From NCBI GenBank assembly GCA_016711405.1, contig JADJSZ010000080.1:1-10284 (forward strand): a stretch of 10,284 bases of DNA, given 5' to 3'. The notes below the pieces were generated by a model. The model was given only the letters and a program-made list of their open reading frames with translations, had not been told where the DNA came from and made no database searches. This DNA is from Candidatus Hadersleviella danica (GTDB taxonomy: Bacteria > Chloroflexota > Anaerolineae > Promineifilales > Promineifilaceae). The translations under genes and the position numbers were made by a program. Shown here piece after piece: positions 1-6,136 of the stretch (positions are counted from its first letter, which is position 1; the number at the start of each line of letters is the position of its first letter).

Positions 1-450
1 AACGTATATCCGGTCAGCAATGGCATCATAAGCCAAAGCTAACACGCTACTATTGGCCCCCGTTCCTACGGCGTAATAGTTTGAGCCGTCCCAATAACAA
101 ATTCTGTCTGCTGCCGCAACGTCCCCGAAGTTGAGATAGGCTCCACCAATCCACAATCGGCCCTGACCATCAAACACCATCGCGTCAACGCTGGTTATTG
201 AAGCCGCCCCGGTGTTTGGAGTTCCAACCGCTGTAACGCTTGAGCCGTCCCACTGTGCCAAATAGTCAGCCGCCGCAACCCCGCCCGCGTTCGTGAAGGC
301 TCCCCCAAAATAGACAATACCGGTTGAGGAGATAGCCAGGGCTGTAACCGCACCATTCAAGGCTGAAACCGTGCCCCATGTCTCAGTCACCATGTCGTAA
401 TAGGCCAGATAATCCCCGGCGGCCTGGTTGTCAAAGTTTAGGAACGTGCC
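1..450 (-). CDS. Beta-propeller-like repeat region of the distal tail protein (3' partial)
   Basis: Continuation of the preceding gene in the shifted frame, open from about 450 to the left edge without a stop (150 codons). Reading resumes as GTFLNFDNQAAGDYLAYYD after ...KVYVGG. It holds tandem units of about 40-45 residues: an opening strand with V-x-ALA and a DG or TG turn, then VYFGGAFTNAGGVAAADYLA with QWDGSSVTAVG, then LWIGGAYLNFGDVAAADRIC with YWDGSNYYAVGT, then the start of another unit (VLALAYDAIADRIYV). The GG-x-F/Y-x-N-x-G...W-DG-S pattern resembles kelch/delta-60-type propeller repeats. Such domains mediate binding, so a receptor or glycan contact is plausible but not shown. No start codon of its own with a ribosome site is seen, so it is not a separate gene. 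Confidence 0.65.
81..252 (-). repeat. Short direct repeat from propeller units
   Basis: The 13-base plus-strand word ttgagccgtccca occurs near 80-93 and at 240-252, encoding WDGS in two successive propeller units. The flanking DNA differs although the protein pattern is kept, so this reflects coding repeats rather than a regulatory or recombination site. Confidence 0.5.
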
Positions 451-1588
451 CGCCCACATACACCTTCCCGTCAGGTGCTACCGCTAGGGTACTGATAGTC
501 GTGTATGACCCGCTGGCATTCGGCGGGCCTAACACGTCCCAAAGGCCATCTATCCGCGCAAAAACTAGCTGCATGGTTGCGGATGTCTCGGTATTGAGTA
601 GCGTGGCCTTTCGGTTGGGTGACTGAAAATAGGGCGAGGTGCTTACAAACCGGGGGGCTATAAATTCCTTTTTATCCGCTCGTGGGTCTTCGTTCTCCAA
701 CCCCCCGTTGAAATACGCCCAAATCTGGCGCGTCTGCCCGCCGCCTGTGTAACGCATCAGCACCGGACGCCCTTCTCCAAAGCGGTTGGCGTTCAAGTCC
801 TGCATTAACGCTTTGCGGGCAAGGTTCCAGTTTGCGCGGCTGTCACGGACAAGGATGCCAGATAGCGCCCAATCCCTCACACCGGTTGCTGTGTTTTGAT
901 AGCTCCCACCCGGTGCTATGGCGTAGGGTAAATAGTTGGTAATGACTGGAGCATTGCCCGCGCCCGGTGCGTTTATGACCTTGAAGTAATAATCATCTTC
1001 GAGGTCATACTGACGACCCCCGTAAACGTTGAACGGGTCAATGTCTGACACACTCTCGTGAGGAGTTCCAACCCAACGCGCCCCCGGTGTGTCGCCGTCA
1101 AAATGGAGAATGCTATAAGCCAAGTAAAACATACCAATGGCGTCAAAGTAAATCACGCTGGCGCTATCGGCGGTGGAGTTTGTTACCCTCGCCTCAACCG
1201 ATACTGTTCCGGCGGTGTTGTTTGTCCAAAGCAGATCGTGGACTTCCCACGCGCCTGATGCGCTTATCGTGCTGGTTGCCCTGACTGCCGCGTTAGTGGC
1301 GTCGTAAATTGTGACCGTGCCCTGTGGGGTACTGTTCGCCCGGTAGGTTTGCAAGGTGAGGGATACGGACTGACCAACGGTAACATTTACGCCGTTAGAT
1401 TTGACGTTCTCAGAACTTGCCCCCGCTATAAACTTGCCAGAGTAAGCACCCTCATAACTCTGCTCAGATGAGCGGCTAAAGGTTCCCCCGCTGGCTGTCC
1501 AGTTGTTTGTACTGGCTTCAAGTGAGGGGTTTTTTATTTGGTTGCGAACCTTTGAGCGTTCGGGTTTTATGATTTGCCAGTGTCCCAT
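431..1588 (-). CDS. Distal tail (Dit-like) protein with carbohydrate-binding-like domain, 5' part
   Basis: 385 residues from the ATG at 1588, which shares one base with the tape measure stop and follows a G-rich site (GGCGGGGG). Residues about 15-153 look like a jelly-roll carbohydrate-binding module: RNQIKNPSLEASTNNWTASG is a classic opening of a CBM4/9-like domain, and GTVSVEARVTNSTADSASVI with YFDAIGM its last strands. FDGDTPGARWVGTPHES (163-179) is a common linker after such modules. Residues about 190-330 resemble a distal tail protein: GVRDWALSGILV, RKALMQDLNANRFGEGRPVL, QIWAYFNGGLEN and KKEFIAPRFVSTSPYFQ, the last a typical Dit strand. The end, STLAVAPDGKVYVGG, begins a propeller repeat, but the frame then stops (HVPKL). 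One G too many in GGCGGGC near 450 explains this; the protein continues in the next entry. Probably sits at the tail tip, where it may touch cell-surface sugars. Confidence 0.72.
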   Translation of the reverse strand: MGHWQIIKPERSKVRNQIKNPSLEASTNNWTASGGTFSRSSEQSYEGAYSGKFIAGASSENVKSNGVNVTVGQSVSLTLQTYRANSTPQGTVTIYDATNAAVRATSTISASGAWEVHDLLWTNNTAGTVSVEARVTNSTADSASVIYFDAIGMFYLAYSILHFDGDTPGARWVGTPHESVSDIDPFNVYGGRQYDLEDDYYFKVINAPGAGNAPVITNYLPYAIAPGGSYQNTATGVRDWALSGILVRDSRANWNLARKALMQDLNANRFGEGRPVLMRYTGGGQTRQIWAYFNGGLENEDPRADKKEFIAPRFVSTSPYFQSPNRKATLLNTETSATMQLVFARIDGLWDVLGPPNASGSYTTISTLAVAPDGKVYVGGHVPKL

Positions 1589-2067
1589 TAAGCCCCCGCC
1601 AGTGATTTGAGGTAATTGAATTCACGAGCCACATTAGCGCCGCCGTCCATTGCCGTTACGTACAGGTTGTATGTATCGCCCCGAACTTTGCCCGGCTGGT
1701 GTGACCTTGACATGCTCACCCGACTGTACGCGCATGGGGTAGCTGTCATTCGGATAGCCGGGTGGTACGATAAAGTCAGCACCGGAAGCGAAGCCCGGCC
1801 CCGCGTCTGGGTTTTGGTATCCACCGTGCGCGGTAACGCCCTCGCCCCGTGTACATTGACCTGCACGTCAACCGTGCGCGGTATACTGTTGAGCTTGTCG
1901 ATAAATGCCTGAGTCGCCCCAACCGCGTTGCCAGTGGTGAAGGTGTCTAGGTTTGTTTGCAGTGACCCAACAGAACTCCCCGCCCCAACGAGTGATTCAT
2001 CTAACAGTCCGACGCTACCCGTCGCCGTGTTTATCATCACGCTGCTCGTTTCAAGCCCTGCCTCCAA
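1588..2067 (-). CDS. Tape measure protein, C-terminal part (with internal frame excursion)
   Basis: Nominal 159-residue ORF from a TTG at 2067; the TTG is not convincing, and the sequence continues the tape measure (LETSSVMINTATGSVGLLDE, then NAVGATQAFIDKLNSIPRTV). Between about 1815 and 1690 the reading frame gives a Thr/Pro/Arg mixture. The neighbouring frame instead gives GPGFASGADFIVPPGYPNDS, YPMRVQSGEHVKVTPAGQSS, which matches the glycine-rich tail of this protein type (a 'PGYPNDSYPLRVQSGEHV' pattern). The original frame then resumes as GDTYNLYVTAMDGGANVARE and FNYLKSLAGA. So a lost G in the G4 run near 1809-1812 is compensated by an extra G in the G4 run near 1682. The TAA overlaps the next ATG (TAATG). 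Confidence 0.75.
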   Translation of the reverse strand: MEAGLETSSVMINTATGSVGLLDESLVGAGSSVGSLQTNLDTFTTGNAVGATQAFIDKLNSIPRTVDVQVNVHGARALPRTVDTKTQTRGRASLPVLTLSYHPAIRMTATPCAYSRVSMSRSHQPGKVRGDTYNLYVTAMDGGANVAREFNYLKSLAGA

Positions 2068-3454
2068 AGTTTGACAAGGCAGTTACGGCATCATTAATGG
2101 AGATAGAACCAGCCGCTATTTGCTCCCCTAGCCCTTGAGCAAACTCAATCATGGCGGCTTGCTTTAGGATGTTTTCCGCCTGTGCCTCTGTTAGTTGCCC
2201 GGTTGCCAGGGCCAACCCCACAAGAGCCTCGGCACTCCCCCCGGCGGCGTCAAGCGAGTCATACATCACGGCGTTAAGGTTGACGCCCTCTTCGCCCGCC
2301 TGTATTGCCATCGTTGCATAGTCGCCGGTTGTCGCTGTGTAGGCGGCTATGGCCTCGGTGCTGGCATAAATCGCCCCGGTTACAGCGTTGCTTGCGTCAA
2401 CCTGTGCATAAAATGCCGCGTTAGCTTCTTCAACTTCTTGCTGAACCTGACGAAACGCCGCCTCTTCCTCACTCAATAGCGAGTTGGTTTGTGTTACCTT
2501 GTCCTGTAGTTCAGCATAAGCCGGTGAGGTTTGTTGGTACAGAAGCGAGGCATGTTGTGATTCGAGGGTGATAGCGGCGGCAAGGGCATCATTATGCCCG
2601 TCTATGGCTTCCCGGCGGTCATCAATAGCGGTCATGCTGGCAATCATTGCGGCGCGGTTTGCCTCGACCGCCCCCTTGTGCGCCTTGATTGAAACAACCC
2701 CCTCGTCAAATTTACCGCTTGCGGCGTCTATGCTATCCCGCGCTTTACCGAACGGGTCAAGCCATTGGTAGATAACACCTGACACGAACCGACCAGCATC
2801 GGCGAATTGTTGGGCGCTGTCTGTCGCTTCAAACAAACCCCCCGCCATACTGTTGACATCAGTGATAATTTGTTGACTGAAGGCCATCTTGAAAGAATCG
2901 CCCGCGTTGGCTACGTTGGTCTCTAGAATCTTCAACTTACCGGCGGCGGTGTCGGCTGCATCTCCTAAGAGTTGCACCTTCTCCTCACCAGCTTCTAAAA
3001 TGGCAAACTTGAAAGCCTGATCTGCTGAGTAGCCCGCTGCTTTTAGCGCGTCAATCCTGCCCGTTACGTCTTCAACTGACAGCCCCAAACTATCAAGGCG
3101 CATCGTCGATTGGTTGGCAATGGTCAGGGTGACTTGATTCATGTCCCAACCAAGTTTCCCAACCAACGAGGCAAGCCTTACGGTTTCCTCGCTGGTGTCA
3201 GCCAAACCGAGGGACATGATACTTGTCGCTGATGCCATCAAGTTAGCATCTGAGATTGTGCCGCGTGTAGCTGTTTTGAGTTCGCCTAAGAGGGCGTCTG
3301 CGGTGGAACCAATAGAGACGGCTAAAGCGTCAAACTGGTGTGCGGTCGTGGCGAGTTGTGTACCCTCGCTTACGTATTGATAGGCTTGTTGGGCAGCCTG
3401 TCCGACCTGTTGAAGCGTTTGAATTGTGCTTTGAATGGGGGTGGCAATCGCCAT
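2051..3454 (-). CDS. Tail tape measure protein, central part
   Basis: Main intact stretch (467 residues) of the protein that sets tail length and lies inside the tube. It is long, helical, Ala-rich and poor in Cys and Pro, with few aromatic residues. It opens with PIQSTIQTLQQVGQAAQQAY, a typical tape measure helix. MNQVTLTIANQSTMRLDSLG and ADTSEETVRLASLVGKLGWD resemble the phage minor tail module seen in many tape measure proteins. Residues about 245-350 form a charged coiled coil (AHKGAVEANRAAMIASMTAI, LLSEEEAAFRQVQQEVEEAN). No clear transmembrane helix and no lytic motif. The ATG at 3454 is internal, because coding continues upstream in another frame. The 3' end (ALSNFGGRA, stop) is also artificial: one base removed near 2055-2062 continues into the next ORF. 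The repaired protein, 3746 to 1588, would be about 720 residues. Confidence 0.85.
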   Translation of the reverse strand: MAIATPIQSTIQTLQQVGQAAQQAYQYVSEGTQLATTAHQFDALAVSIGSTADALLGELKTATRGTISDANLMASATSIMSLGLADTSEETVRLASLVGKLGWDMNQVTLTIANQSTMRLDSLGLSVEDVTGRIDALKAAGYSADQAFKFAILEAGEEKVQLLGDAADTAAGKLKILETNVANAGDSFKMAFSQQIITDVNSMAGGLFEATDSAQQFADAGRFVSGVIYQWLDPFGKARDSIDAASGKFDEGVVSIKAHKGAVEANRAAMIASMTAIDDRREAIDGHNDALAAAITLESQHASLLYQQTSPAYAELQDKVTQTNSLLSEEEAAFRQVQQEVEEANAAFYAQVDASNAVTGAIYASTEAIAAYTATTGDYATMAIQAGEEGVNLNAVMYDSLDAAGGSAEALVGLALATGQLTEAQAENILKQAAMIEFAQGLGEQIAAGSISINDAVTALSNFGGRA

Positions 3455-3746
3455 CCAAGCGCTGCGTCTGACATGCCCTTCTTCTGAAACGCGGTTGCGT
3501 TTGCTCTCTGGGGTTGTTGTTGCAAATTTCTGGTTTCTGGGGTGGCGGTTCTCGTCATTTTGTTTTCAGCAACGGCTAAGGCCAACTTGTCGACAATAGC
3601 TTGTCCGGCTCAGGCTGCACTCTCGCCCTGCGTGGCTGGCCAACCTGCCCAATTCCTTGAGCAAGTTTACTCATATCGCCGATGGCGTTTTCTATGCCGC
3701 CGCCCTTGTACGCAAAGTCAATTATCGCTTGTAACCGTGTCGCCAT
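3455..3746 (-). CDS. Tape measure protein, N-terminal part in broken frames
   Basis: The true start of the tape measure gene is most likely the ATG at 3746, just inside the chaperone end, with AAGG about 11 bases upstream. It opens MATRLQAIIDFAYKGGGIEN then AIGDMSKLAQGIGQVGQ, a plausible tape measure opening. After GQVGQ this frame turns into Pro/Arg-rich nonsense and stops at TAG 3576-3578. Another frame picks up as ATQGESAA, meets a TGA at 3610-3612, then continues AGQAIVDKLALAVAENK, with QKKGMSDAALG before 3455. Restoring one base near 3630-3640 and one near 3455-3462 (GG to GGG, giving ALGMAIATPIQ) joins it to the main ORF; the TGA needs a substitution or paired indels. Too short or startless for a normal gene call, but clearly coding by sequence character. 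Confidence 0.6.
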
Positions 3747-4023
3747 GCTTTTTTGCCTTGCGCCGCCTCATGCGCTCCTCTAGTAAGTAGCTCACTAGTT
3801 TCCACGCATCGGGGTATTGCTTTGTCCATTCGACGGTTTTACCGGGTGATGTCCTGTACCCGCTGTATGCTCTATGCACATACTCGGCATACTGTGCCGC
3901 TCTCATCATTCCGGCGGGCCAATCGTACCAGCCGCCGCCGGTAGGGTTGCCCCATTTCCTGACCTTAAAAGCCCACGATAGCGCGGGCGGCAGTGGTGCA
4001 TCCTCATCGACGTATTCCACCAC
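3718..4023 (-). CDS. Tail assembly chaperone, -1 frame extension (GT-like)
   Basis: About 101 residues in the frame entered by -1 slippage at CCCAAAC. The nominal GTG start at 4023 lies inside the predicted frameshift stem, has no clear Shine-Dalgarno, and the frame is open upstream through LAWAV as far as the slip site. I therefore read it as the C-terminal half of a fusion rather than an independent gene. The sequence has PPALSWAFKVRKWGNPTGGG and then WYDWPAGMMRAAQYAEYVHR, a W-G-GG-x-DxPAG pattern I associate with the second member of phage tail chaperone pairs. It ends in a basic, Arg/Lys-rich helix (YLLEERMRRRKAKKHG). The end overlaps the tape measure start (3746) by 29 bases. In the known system the fusion is made at a few percent and recruits the tube protein; that part is inference here. 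Confidence 0.75.
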   Translation of the reverse strand: MVEYVDEDAPLPPALSWAFKVRKWGNPTGGGWYDWPAGMMRAAQYAEYVHRAYSGYRTSPGKTVEWTKQYPDAWKLVSYLLEERMRRRKAKKHGDTVTSDN

Positions 4024-4041
4024 CGCCCAGGCTAGTTTGGG
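3985..4041 (-). promoter_or_regulatory. Programmed -1 frameshift site: CCCAAAC slippery heptamer plus hairpin
   Basis: On the minus strand, C CCA AAC (4041-4035) is in phase with the extended G-like frame and is followed at once by TAG (4034-4032). A 6-base spacer (TAGCCT) leads into GGGCGGTGGTG (4028-4018), which pairs with CACCACTGCCGCCC (3998-3985): 11 bp with a 3-base bulge and a 19-base loop. Slipping back one base gives ...TLDPN-LAWAVVEYVDEDA and continues into the 3718 ORF. Heptamer, phasing, spacer and stem all fit the known G/GT tail chaperone frameshift of siphophages. Confidence 0.85.
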
Positions 4042-4123
4042 TCAAGGGTTGTTACCTTGTCATAGAGCAATTCGACTTCACTGCCGATTTTCCAAACGAG
4101 GGCGGGTTTCATGTCGTCAACCT

Positions 4124-4360
4124 TCACGCCGTCAAATAGATATTCGTTGACTTTTTGCCGCCCTCTTCCACCGTTCGCTTTGATGTTGCGGGGGTGATAA
4201 TCCATCCTGCACCGATAGCCGCCCGAAGATAGCCGCCGTATTTTGATGAACTCGGCGCAATAAGGCGGGCGGGTTGACTGACCAATTCCATATCAAACTT
4301 TTCAAGGTCTGATTGTTTCAGGTCGTCTTCCGCTTTAATCTGGTACTGTTGTTTGCTCAT
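4124..4360 (-). CDS. Tail assembly chaperone, upstream frame (G-like)
   Basis: Chaperone that would bind the tape measure protein while the tube assembles. As written it gives 78 residues (MSKQQYQIKAEDDLKQSDLEKF at the start, KYGGYLRAAIGAGWII in the middle). After EEGGKK the frame runs quickly into a stop at 4124. In the -1 frame, reading continues as VNEYLFDGVKVDDMK, PALVWKIGSEVELLYDKV and TTLDPN to a TAG at 4032-4034, which looks like the genuine end. The switch falls in a run of five A (4152-4156), and six A would restore one frame of about 109 codons. A missing A in the sequence is therefore the simplest explanation; slippage on C AAA AAG is possible. At the extended end lies a canonical frameshift heptamer joining it to the next ORF. 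AGGAG lies about 13 bases before the ATG. Confidence 0.72.
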   Translation of the reverse strand: MSKQQYQIKAEDDLKQSDLEKFDMELVSQPARLIAPSSSKYGGYLRAAIGAGWIITPATSKRTVEEGGKKSTNIYLTA

Positions 4361-4362
4361 GA

Positions 4363-4755
4363 TTAGCTAGCCGCTCCTGTGGTGATGTCATTCCAGGCAA
4401 CCGTCACGTCAAGCGTGACGATAGAGCCTGGCGCGCCGCTCACGTTGCGGGTCAACACCGTGCCCAGAGCAGAGGTATGTTCAACTCGCCCGGTGCTGTC
4501 GCCATAGGGGTGATATTCACAGGTCGTATAGGTTGCCCCAGGAGCAAACGCCGCCCATTTGGTCGTGTCGGTTGATTCCGTAACGATGCTAAACTGATGG
4601 GTGACGGTGCGGTCGCCCGCCTCATGCCGCATGTAGCCGCCGCAACGAAAGGTTAAATCTTCAACCCCGTCGCTAAAGGATGAGGACTGTAAACAATCAT
4701 CATCATCATAGGTGACTGCTCCCAACTTGATACTTGGTAACGCTTTCTTAGCCAT
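4363..4755 (-). CDS. Probable major tail (tube) protein
   Basis: 130 residues directly before the tail chaperone pair, the standard position of the tube subunit. A strong AGGAG lies about 6 bases before the ATG, in keeping with high expression. The sequence is strand-rich: SIKLGAVTYDDDDCLQSSSF at the start, then VEDLTFRCGGYMRHEAGDRT, VTHQFSIVTESTDTTKWAAF, TYTTCEYHPYGDS, RVEHTSALGTVLTRNVS, and GSIVTLDVTVAWNDITTG at the C-terminus. The closing VTLDVTVAWN strand resembles the end of many small tail tube proteins with the tube/Hcp-like beta-barrel. Length is at the short end for the family. Its stop lies 2 bases before the next start. Assignment rests mostly on gene order and on the beta-rich pattern. 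Confidence 0.65.
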   Translation of the reverse strand: MAKKALPSIKLGAVTYDDDDCLQSSSFSDGVEDLTFRCGGYMRHEAGDRTVTHQFSIVTESTDTTKWAAFAPGATYTTCEYHPYGDSTGRVEHTSALGTVLTRNVSGAPGSIVTLDVTVAWNDITTGAAS

Positions 4756-4942
4756 TGTTTTCTCCTGCGGCCTCGCCTGATTCCTCAGTGACGTGGCCTA
4801 ACTCGATAAAGATTTGTAACGCCTCAGCACTCACCAGCGACGGGTCAAACTCATCACCGGGGAACGTGTGCGGGTCGGTGTTAATGTCGGTATTAGCCCG
4901 GTAACGTTTGCCCGCCTTTACTGCCTGTTGTTTCTTGCTCAC
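4748..4942 (-). CDS. Small hypothetical neck/tail protein
   Basis: 64 residues starting at a GTG that overlaps the upstream stop (GTGA); a G-rich GGGGGTGGG upstream can serve as ribosome site. It begins with a basic stretch (MSKKQQAVKAGKRYRA) and has DPHTFPGDEFDP followed by a short amphipathic helix (AEALQIFIELGHVTEE), then an acidic tail. The GD-x-F turn plus helix recalls the small protein at 5939-6136, so the two may be distant relatives with the same fold. No membrane segment, Cys or catalytic motif. The stop overlaps the next gene by 8 bases. Real-gene status is supported by the tight coupling on both sides; function is unknown. Confidence 0.6.
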   Translation of the reverse strand: MSKKQQAVKAGKRYRANTDINTDPHTFPGDEFDPSLVSAEALQIFIELGHVTEESGEAAGENNG

Positions 4943-5355
4943 TGATTCCCACCCCCTGAAAAGTTGCTACCTGTTAGCACTGCTTCAAGCCCCCAATACT
5001 CATTCCCTGCAACCGTGACGATGACTGAGCGGATGGTGAAGGTAACGAACTCCATAACCGTCAAGGCTTGGATAGCTGTCTCAAGGTTGTCTACCATCGC
5101 TATCATTGCCTCATAGTTTGCCGACTGTGTGCTTTGTGGCGTTGGCTCTAGGGCAATGAAATAGTTACACGTCCGGGCTTTGTTCAGGTCTGAACAACTG
5201 CTTATGATGTTGTTCAGGTTCATGTCAAACTGATGAGGCCATGCCGCCGGTAAGTCGGCAGTGTTAAGGGATGTTGGCGGGTAGCTGTATGTTTTCGTGA
5301 CACCTGTCACAGACATAGCCTGAATCCCGGCAAGCCATTGGGCGTTAGTAGTCAT
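4939..5355 (-). CDS. Putative tail terminator / tail completion protein
   Basis: 138 residues between the connector and the tube protein, the place of tail terminator or completion proteins in siphophages. The start overlaps the connector stop (ATGA) and is preceded by GGGTGAAG as a ribosome site. The sequence shows a helical opening (NAQWLAGIQAMSVTGV), a loop with TADLPAAWPHQF, a helix (ANYEAMIAMVDNLETAIQAL) and two strands (FVTFTIRSVIVTVAG, YWGLEAVLTGSNF), compatible with the small alpha-beta terminator fold. Two Cys (SSCSD and RTCNY) fall in the middle. It ends in a glycine-rich tail whose stop overlaps the next GTG. No motif proves the role. A head-closure protein is the alternative, since no separate stopper is recognised in this window. 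Confidence 0.55.
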   Translation of the reverse strand: MTTNAQWLAGIQAMSVTGVTKTYSYPPTSLNTADLPAAWPHQFDMNLNNIISSCSDLNKARTCNYFIALEPTPQSTQSANYEAMIAMVDNLETAIQALTVMEFVTFTIRSVIVTVAGNEYWGLEAVLTGSNFSGGGNQ

Positions 5356-5936
5356 ATCTTCACCCGCTTGTATGGCCTGAGTAACATTCGCACATCTTGC
5401 GGAATGCCTGCCGGTATCTGAATAACGCCCGCCTCTGGTATGGCTGTCGTGTCAAACACCTGCGCGTCTTTCTGTTTGTACAGATACCCGGCCCATCTCA
5501 GGGTGGCTTGTATGATGTCGTCTGTCGGATTCTCAGAGTATGCCCATTTGCCAGTGATGCTTATGGCATCTTCCCAGGTGGTCGTATAAGTCCAGACAGA
5601 GGTATAGCTATCCTTCAGCCTGATGGCGTAATGGGGCGTGTTGTTCCTGGGTACGAGCGTGTAGTATGTGCTGCTGATGGCGTTGCCGTCGCCGTTCGTG
5701 ACAGTCGTCACGCTGTACAAATCCTCGTCAACATACAGGATGCGCCCGCCAACGATATGATCACCAATGGCGTCAAAATAGCGGGTCGTGTCAGATGAGG
5801 CCGCAAACCGCCGCCCGGTGTAGCTGTCTACCGCACTCGACGCCCTGACTAGCAGGGCATTTAGCAGAGCATCGTCACCGGTTCCGGTTATGCTCAGGTA
5901 TGTTTTTAGGTCGGTTGCGGTGGCGTATTGGCTCAT
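5352..5936 (-). CDS. Head-tail connector (adaptor) protein, gp6-like
   Basis: 194 residues. It starts MSQYATATDLKTYLSITGTG then DDALLNALLVRASSAVDSYTGRRF, the typical opening of HK97 gp6/YqbG-type adaptors, in which N-terminal helices bind the portal ring and the motif SAVDSYTGR/RRF closes the second helix. The middle is a beta insertion (YFDAIGDHIVGGRILYV, VTTVTNGDGNAIS, WTYTTTWEDAISITGKWAY). A helical C-terminal part follows (DIIQATLRWAGYLYKQKDA, GIPQDVRMLLRPYKRVKI), ending in the usual basic tail. It acts as a dodecameric ring below the portal. The gene lies 2 bases after the small neck gene and overlaps the next by ATGA. Only a weak GGA-type ribosome site is visible, consistent with coupled translation. 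The call rests on N-terminal similarity and position. Confidence 0.82.
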   Translation of the reverse strand: MSQYATATDLKTYLSITGTGDDALLNALLVRASSAVDSYTGRRFAASSDTTRYFDAIGDHIVGGRILYVDEDLYSVTTVTNGDGNAISSTYYTLVPRNNTPHYAIRLKDSYTSVWTYTTTWEDAISITGKWAYSENPTDDIIQATLRWAGYLYKQKDAQVFDTTAIPEAGVIQIPAGIPQDVRMLLRPYKRVKI

Positions 5937-5938
5937 GG

Positions 5939-6136
5939 TTATTTCCGCTTACGTACTACCTTCGTACCCTCTGGCGTGTCAGCTTTCACCGGTTCCGGTT
6001 CAGGTGTGTATTCCTGAAACGAGCCGGGCGAATCGGCAAACAATAGCCGGGTCAGTTTTTCGTCAGCCTCGAAAATGTCACCCGCGTTAAACGCAAGCTC
6101 CCGATTTTCGTACTTGCTCAAACAAATTATCTTCAT
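5939..6136 (-). CDS. Small head/neck-region protein
   Basis: 65 residues from the ATG at 6136. A TTG at 6166 would add ten Lys-rich residues but has poorer support; the internal ATG follows a purine-rich stretch (GGGAAGCGAAAGAAA). The N-terminal half, MKIICLSKYENRELAFNAGD then IFEADEKLTRLLFADSPGSF, resembles short phage proteins that begin with a strand, then a pGd-hydrophobic turn and an amphipathic helix, and that often lie just before the head-tail connector. The C-terminal 20 residues are Pro/Glu/Lys-rich and probably disordered (YTPEPEPVKADTPEG). It overlaps the preceding enzyme gene by about 50 bases and ends 2 bases before the connector start. No catalytic motif is seen. Function is unknown; a minor head or neck component is the likeliest reading. 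Confidence 0.65.
   Translation of the reverse strand: MKIICLSKYENRELAFNAGDIFEADEKLTRLLFADSPGSFQEYTPEPEPVKADTPEGTKVVRKRK

Noticed and set aside
1..480. Tandem repeats as a CRISPR array or iteron set
   Set aside because: Identity is at protein level with unequal DNA copies and no regular spacers; it is explained by propeller repeats.
3610..3612. In-frame TGA in the tape measure read as evidence of stop codon reassignment
   Set aside because: TGA is used as a normal stop at overlapping gene junctions here (ATGA at 9361 and 5352, GTGA at 4939), and other frame damage surrounds this site.
5397..5798. Plus-strand ORF of 133 codons, and other plus-strand ORFs such as 8007-8402 and 8548-8874
   Set aside because: They lie antisense to strongly supported structural genes, have no ribosome sites or recognisable domains, and show Arg/Cys/Pro-rich shadow composition.
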